From contig DRHD01000079.1 in the NCBI GenBank assembly GCA_011049795.1, positions 1 through 18,300 of the forward strand: DNA of 18,300 nucleotides, read 5' to 3'. Shown here piece after piece: positions 14,356-18,300 of the stretch; within the stretch, counting starts at the first letter, position 1; every line of letters begins with the position of its first letter. The notes under the pieces are model-generated. The model saw only the letters and a program-made list of their open reading frames with translations, made no database searches and had not been told where the DNA came from. The translations under genes and the position numbers were made by a program. Source of the DNA: Porticoccus sp. (GTDB lineage: Bacteria > Pseudomonadota > Gammaproteobacteria > Pseudomonadales > Porticoccaceae).

Positions 14356-16344
14356 TTACTCAAACTCCACAATCGGCTGATCCACTACCAGGCTATCACC
14401 CTGAGCGGCAGAAACTTTCTTGACTACCCCATCGGCCAATGCGCGCAGGCTGTTTTCCATTTTCATGGCTTCAACCACTGCCAGCTCTTCGCCTTCTTTT
14501 ACGACATCACCTTCCTGCACAGAGAGCTTCACTAACAAGCCCGGCATGGGTGACAGGAGGAACTTGGACATATCTGCCGGCTCTTTATGCAACATATGCC
14601 GGTTGAGTTCTGCAGCCCTTGCAGTGACCACAAAGGCCTCTTTCTGGGCGCCTCGATGGGACATCCGCAGTGATGAACCCACCACATCCACCTGAACACA
14701 CACAGGCTGACCATTAATGCTTGCCTTAAATAACGGCTCACCAAAAGTCCAATGGGTATCAATTTGATAGTGCTTGCCCGCCAACTCAACACCAATGGTC
14801 TGGCCACCGTTTTCAACGGAAACCTCATATTCGGCATCACCACCGTCCATAATCACCACCCAATCAGGGGACGGCTCATATTCATGGCCCGGTAACTGAC
14901 CTGAAATCATGGCGCAACGGTCCCGGTATTTCTTGTTAATAGCGGCGGCAACAACAACGCAGATTGCCGGGTCATCTTGGGGTACCAGATCAGAATTAAA
15001 GCCGTCCGGATATTCCTCAGCAATAAAGTTGGTAGTCAGATCTCCCGCCACAAAGCGCGGGTGCACCATCAGCGCATTCAAAAAACTAATATTATGACTC
15101 ACGCCGCGAATATAATAGGCATCCAGCGCATCCACCATCCGATCGATCGCTTCTTTACGATCCTGACCATAGGTGATCAGCTTGGCGATCATGGGGTCGT
15201 AGTACATGGACACTTCACCGCCTTCATAGACACCCGTATCCACACGCACACCCTCGCCTTCTGGCGGAATATAATGAACTAAACGGCCCGTAGACGGCAT
15301 GAAATTGCGAAATGGATCTTCGGCATAGACACGGGTTTCCATCGCCCAGCCTTTCAGCGTCACATCTTCCTGAGTTAAGGGCAGCGGCTCCCCGGCTGCG
15401 ACCCTAATCATTAACTCAACCAAATCCTGCCCGGTGACAAACTCCGTCACGGGGTGCTCTACCTGCAACCGAGTATTCATCTCCAGAAAGTAGAAATTCA
15501 TATCCGCGTCAGCGATAAATTCCACGGTACCCGCTGATTGATAGTCCACGGCTTTGGCTAACATAACTGACTGTTCGCCCATTTTCTTACGGACTTCTTC
15601 CGTTAAAAATGGCGAGGGGGCCTCTTCAATGACCTTTTGGTGACGACGCTGAATAGAACATTCACGCTCCCCCAGATAAATCGTATTACCATGGCTATCC
15701 GCCATCACCTGAATTTCAATGTGACGGGGTTCCTGAATAAATTTCTCAATAAAAATACGATCATCACCAAAGCTGGAACGAGCTTCGTTGGACGCACGCT
15801 CAAAACCATCGCGACACTCTTCCTCATTCCAGGCGACTCGCATCCCCTTACCACCGCCACCGGCGGAGGCTTTCAGCATGACAGGAAAGCCAATGTCCTT
15901 TGAAATCACAACAGCTTCATCTGCATCTTTTACTACATCGGTGTAACCGGGAATGGTATTCACACCAGCTTTTTCAGCAATCAACTTGGAGGTGATTTTG
16001 TCACCCATGGACTCGATGGCTTTAACACCGGGGCCAATAAACGTGATACCCGCTGCATCCAGCGCTTTACAAAATAATTTGTTCTCAGATAAAAAACCGT
16101 AACCGGGGTGTACGGCATCGGCGCCCGTCTGTTTGCAAGCATCGATAATTTTATCGATAACCAAATAGCTTTCCGCGGAGGCTGCCGGGCCAATATGCAC
16201 CGCCTCATCCGCCATGGACACATGCAGTGCATCTTTATCCGCATCTGAATAAACCGCCACTGTGCCAATACCCATAGCCTTTGCCGTACGAAATACACGG
16301 CAGGCAATTTCACCCCGGTTTGCTACAAGAATTTTTTTAAACAT
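14356..16344 (-). CDS. pccA: Propionyl-CoA carboxylase alpha subunit (biotin carboxylase plus biotin carrier)
   Basis: Carboxylates its own biotin with ATP and bicarbonate and hands the carboxyl group to PccB. It has 662 residues. The biotin carboxylase domain (about 1-450) has NRGEIACRVFRTAKAMGI, HPGYGFLSEN, the ATP-grasp loop KASAGGGGKGMR (about 165) and EMNTRLQVEHPVTE (about 285-298). A BT-type linker domain that binds the beta subunit covers about 500-575. A biotinyl domain at the C terminus carries the attachment site EAMKMEN, with Lys628 as the biotinylated residue. The BT domain and the neighbouring pccB, mutase, meaB and mce favour propionyl-CoA over acetyl- or methylcrotonyl-CoA as substrate. 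There is a 96-base gap after pccB and a weak Shine-Dalgarno site (AGAAG). Confidence 0.95.
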   Translation of the reverse strand: MFKKILVANRGEIACRVFRTAKAMGIGTVAVYSDADKDALHVSMADEAVHIGPAASAESYLVIDKIIDACKQTGADAVHPGYGFLSENKLFCKALDAAGITFIGPGVKAIESMGDKITSKLIAEKAGVNTIPGYTDVVKDADEAVVISKDIGFPVMLKASAGGGGKGMRVAWNEEECRDGFERASNEARSSFGDDRIFIEKFIQEPRHIEIQVMADSHGNTIYLGERECSIQRRHQKVIEEAPSPFLTEEVRKKMGEQSVMLAKAVDYQSAGTVEFIADADMNFYFLEMNTRLQVEHPVTEFVTGQDLVELMIRVAAGEPLPLTQEDVTLKGWAMETRVYAEDPFRNFMPSTGRLVHYIPPEGEGVRVDTGVYEGGEVSMYYDPMIAKLITYGQDRKEAIDRMVDALDAYYIRGVSHNISFLNALMVHPRFVAGDLTTNFIAEEYPDGFNSDLVPQDDPAICVVVAAAINKKYRDRCAMISGQLPGHEYEPSPDWVVIMDGGDAEYEVSVENGGQTIGVELAGKHYQIDTHWTFGEPLFKASINGQPVCVQVDVVGSSLRMSHRGAQKEAFVVTARAAELNRHMLHKEPADMSKFLLSPMPGLLVKLSVQEGDVVKEGEELAVVEAMKMENSLRALADGVVKKVSAAQGDSLVVDQPIVEFE

Positions 16345-16440
16345 AATTTAATCTTCTTCTGGAAATTCTGCTTTTCAACGATGCTTAAGCTCTAAACATC
16401 AAGGTTTCCACTGCTTATAACTTCTAGCCTCAGCGGCTCA

Positions 16441-17973
16441 TCACAAGGGAATGTTGCCGTGCTTACGCCATGGATTCTCAATATCTTTATCACGCAACAT
16501 GGCCAGTGAGCGAGCGACCCGCTTGCGAGTACTGTGGGGCTTGATCACATCATCAATAAAACCACGCTTGCCCGCGATAAAGGGATTGGCAAATTTCTCA
16601 CGGTATTCAGCTTCTTTCGCTGCAATTTTTTCCTTATCACCGATGTCTTTACGGAAGATAATTTCGACAGCACCCTTTGGCCCCATCACCGCGATTTCTG
16701 CAGTAGGCCAAGCAAAGTTCACATCACCACGCAGGTGTTTGGACGACATCACATCGTAAGCACCACCATAGGCTTTACGGGTAATGACGGTAACTTTTGG
16801 AACCGTACATTCCGCGTAGGCATACAACAGTTTGGCGCCATGCTTGATAATGCCACCGTATTCCTGACTGGTACCCGGCAGAAAACCTGGAACATCCACA
16901 AAGGTCAGTACTGGAATATTGAAAGCATCACAGAAGCGAATAAAACGGGCGCCTTTTTTGGAGGCATCAATATTTAGGCAACCTGCCAACACCAAGGGCT
17001 GATTGGCAACCACACCTACTGTTGAACCTTCGATGCGAATAAAGCCAATCACCAAGTTACCCGCATAATCGGGTTGCAGTTCAAAGAAATCACCCTCATC
17101 GGCCACTTTAACAATCAATTCTTTCATGTCGTAAGGCTTGTTGGGATCGTCAGGAATCAATGTATTCAATGACATTTCTGCACGATCGGCCGAGTCATCT
17201 GTGGGCCACACGGGTGGTTTTTCCTGATTATTAGCCGGGAGGTAACTGAAAAAACGACGCAGTTTCACCAATGCATCCACATCGCTCTCAAAGGCCAAAT
17301 CAGAAACGCCTGACTTAGTAGAGTGGGTAATTGCACCACCGAGCTCTTCCGCAGTCACTGTTTCATGAGTCACTGTTTTAACCACATCCGGACCCGTCAC
17401 AAACATGTAGGAGCTATCTTTTACCATAAAGATAAAATCTGTAATGGCGGGCGAATACACCGCACCACCCGCACAGGGCCCCATGATCATAGATATTTGA
17501 GGAACAACACCAGAAGCCATAACATTTTTTTGGAAGACATCGGCGTAACCACCCAGAGAGGCGACCCCCTCTTGAATACGTGCACCCCCGGAGTCATTAA
17601 GACCAATTATCGGCGCCCCGACTTTCATAGCCTGATCCATCACCTTGCAGATTTTCTCGGCATGGGTCTCAGACAAAGAGCCACCAAACACGGTAAAGTC
17701 CTGACTATAAACAAAGACTAATCGTCCATTAATTGTACCGTAGCCCGTGACAACACCATCTCCAGGAATATGGTCCTGCTCCATACCAAAATCTGTGCAC
17801 CGGTGCTCTACGAAAGTATCCCACTCTTCAAAGGTGCCTGGATCAAGCAGCAATTCAATTCGCTCTCTGGCGGTCAATTTACCCTTTGAGTGCTGGGTAT
17901 CAATACGTTTTTGACCGCCGCCAAGGTGTGCTTTTTTACGCTTCTCTTCCAGCTGCTCGACAATCTCGTGCAT
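16441..17973 (-). CDS. pccB: Propionyl-CoA carboxylase beta subunit (carboxyltransferase)
   Basis: Transfers carboxyl from biotin on PccA to propionyl-CoA, giving (S)-methylmalonyl-CoA. Its 510 residues are the usual length. The N-terminal crotonase-like half has [31 protein letters not shown] and the oxyanion-hole glycines of [12 protein letters not shown]. The C-terminal half has [26 protein letters not shown] and [17 protein letters not shown]. The Asp of GAYDVM (about residue 407) sits at the position linked to acyl-CoA size choice in this family and is Asp in propionyl-specific enzymes. The start is ATG behind AGGAG at 6-base spacing. The gene lies 107 bases after the mutase stop. Confidence 0.96.
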   Translation of the reverse strand: MHEIVEQLEEKRKKAHLGGGQKRIDTQHSKGKLTARERIELLLDPGTFEEWDTFVEHRCTDFGMEQDHIPGDGVVTGYGTINGRLVFVYSQDFTVFGGSLSETHAEKICKVMDQAMKVGAPIIGLNDSGGARIQEGVASLGGYADVFQKNVMASGVVPQISMIMGPCAGGAVYSPAITDFIFMVKDSSYMFVTGPDVVKTVTHETVTAEELGGAITHSTKSGVSDLAFESDVDALVKLRRFFSYLPANNQEKPPVWPTDDSADRAEMSLNTLIPDDPNKPYDMKELIVKVADEGDFFELQPDYAGNLVIGFIRIEGSTVGVVANQPLVLAGCLNIDASKKGARFIRFCDAFNIPVLTFVDVPGFLPGTSQEYGGIIKHGAKLLYAYAECTVPKVTVITRKAYGGAYDVMSSKHLRGDVNFAWPTAEIAVMGPKGAVEIIFRKDIGDKEKIAAKEAEYREKFANPFIAGKRGFIDDVIKPHSTRKRVARSLAMLRDKDIENPWRKHGNIPL

Positions 17974-18080
17974 AGTGTTCTCCTGTTTGAACCGCCTAAA
18001 ACACTGGCAGACTCTTATTGTTATATCTCAATAGTTGTTTGATACAGGCTTTAAATCCAGCCTCAGAAAATAACGATTCG

Positions 18081-18281
18081 TCAGCTTTTGCGCAGCAGCT
18101 CAAGCACTTCTGCTGCCGCCACGGGAATATTAGTACCAGGACCATACACTGCCGCCACGCCCGCATCGTAAAGCACCTGATAATCCTGAGGGGGGATCAC
18201 ACCGCCACAAACCACTTTAATATCATTAGCACCTTCTTTTTTTAATGCCCTAATCAGTTGTGGCACCAACGTTTTATGCCC
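18081..18281 (-). CDS. scpA: Methylmalonyl-CoA mutase, C-terminal end (cobalamin-binding domain; truncated by contig end)
   Basis: Only the last 67 residues are present ([17 protein letters not shown], then [20 protein letters not shown] and [15 protein letters not shown]). They match the end of the B12-binding domain of methylmalonyl-CoA mutase, which isomerises (R)-methylmalonyl-CoA to succinyl-CoA. The true start lies outside the window. The frame can be read on into 18282-18296 as MYKRQ, but those residues come from sequencing adapter, so the apparent ATG is false. A small separate B12-binding subunit, as in related acyl-CoA mutases, cannot be ruled out. The gene is first in the visible part of the propionate operon. 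Confidence 0.9.
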   Translation of the reverse strand, partial: GHKTLVPQLIRALKKEGANDIKVVCGGVIPPQDYQVLYDAGVAAVYGPGTNIPVAAAEVLELLRKS

Positions 18282-18300
18282 CTGTCTCTTATACACATCT
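18282..18300. other. Tn5/Nextera mosaic-end adapter sequence (library artefact)
   Basis: The final 19 bases, CTGTCTCTTATACACATCT, are identical to the Tn5 transposase mosaic end used in Nextera libraries. They begin exactly where the mutase homology stops and read in reverse as the telltale peptide MYKRQ. This is not genomic sequence, and the contig should be trimmed at 18281. Confidence 0.98.

Noticed and set aside
14356..17973. Methylcrotonyl-CoA or acetyl-CoA carboxylase as the identity of the carboxylase pair
   Set aside because: The BT domain in the alpha subunit, the GAYDVM Asp in the beta subunit and the flanking mutase, meaB and epimerase genes point to propionyl-CoA.
1..18300. CRISPR arrays, insertion sequences, tRNA or rRNA genes, prophage genes
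   Set aside because: I looked for spaced repeats, transposase-like frames with terminal inverted repeats, and structural RNA cores on both strands and found none. The only transposon-related sequence is the library adapter.

Overview
This window is a stretch of Gram-negative chromosome, most likely from a marine or aquatic gammaproteobacterium (Cellvibrionales/Pseudomonadales-like; an inference from gene content and order, not a database match). Every gene I can support lies on the minus strand. The right end of the window is a sequencing artefact: the last 19 bases are the Tn5/Nextera mosaic-end adapter, so the contig ends inside a gene.

Reading with transcription, from right to left. (1) 18281-12752 is a propionyl-CoA to succinyl-CoA module: the C-terminal B12-binding end of methylmalonyl-CoA mutase, propionyl-CoA carboxylase beta (pccB) and alpha (pccA) subunits, the mutase-protecting GTPase MeaB, and methylmalonyl-CoA epimerase (mce). 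Together these carboxylate propionyl-CoA, epimerise the product and isomerise it to succinyl-CoA. A strong intrinsic terminator at 12647-12673 closes this operon. (2) 12518-2035 is a complete type II secretion operon in the order gspE-F-G-H-I-J-K-L-M-N-D. This is the order of the Xanthomonas xps type, with a GspC-like/XpsN protein between M and D and a lipoprotein secretin. Genes are tightly packed (ATGA and TAATG overlaps), two (gspF, gspI) start at TTG behind strong Shine-Dalgarno sites, and the operon ends in a textbook terminator at 1969-2001. No prepilin peptidase (GspO) is present; it must be elsewhere.

(3) 1-1288 is the N-terminal part of a large secreted protein running off the left edge. 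It begins at a GTG with a clear signal peptide and continues open for 429 codons, ending in a prealbumin-like (SpaA/SdrD-type) domain. (4) The gap of about 680 bases upstream of it is the most interesting part. It contains a candidate sigma70 promoter (1647-1675) whose predicted transcript starts almost exactly at a candidate class I cyclic di-GMP (GEMM-I) riboswitch (1528-1638). The aptamer has an unusually long P2 hairpin. Downstream, two mutually exclusive pairings can be drawn, one of which sequesters the ribosome binding site of the secreted-protein gene. This would be a translational switch placing an extracellular protein under cyclic di-GMP control, next to the secretion machine that might export it. 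Upstream of the promoter are two dyad-symmetric sites that may be operators.

Other points of note are an 11-base C tract inside gspD (a possible phase-variation site or an assembly error) and three imperfect 14-bp tandem repeats between pccA and meaB.
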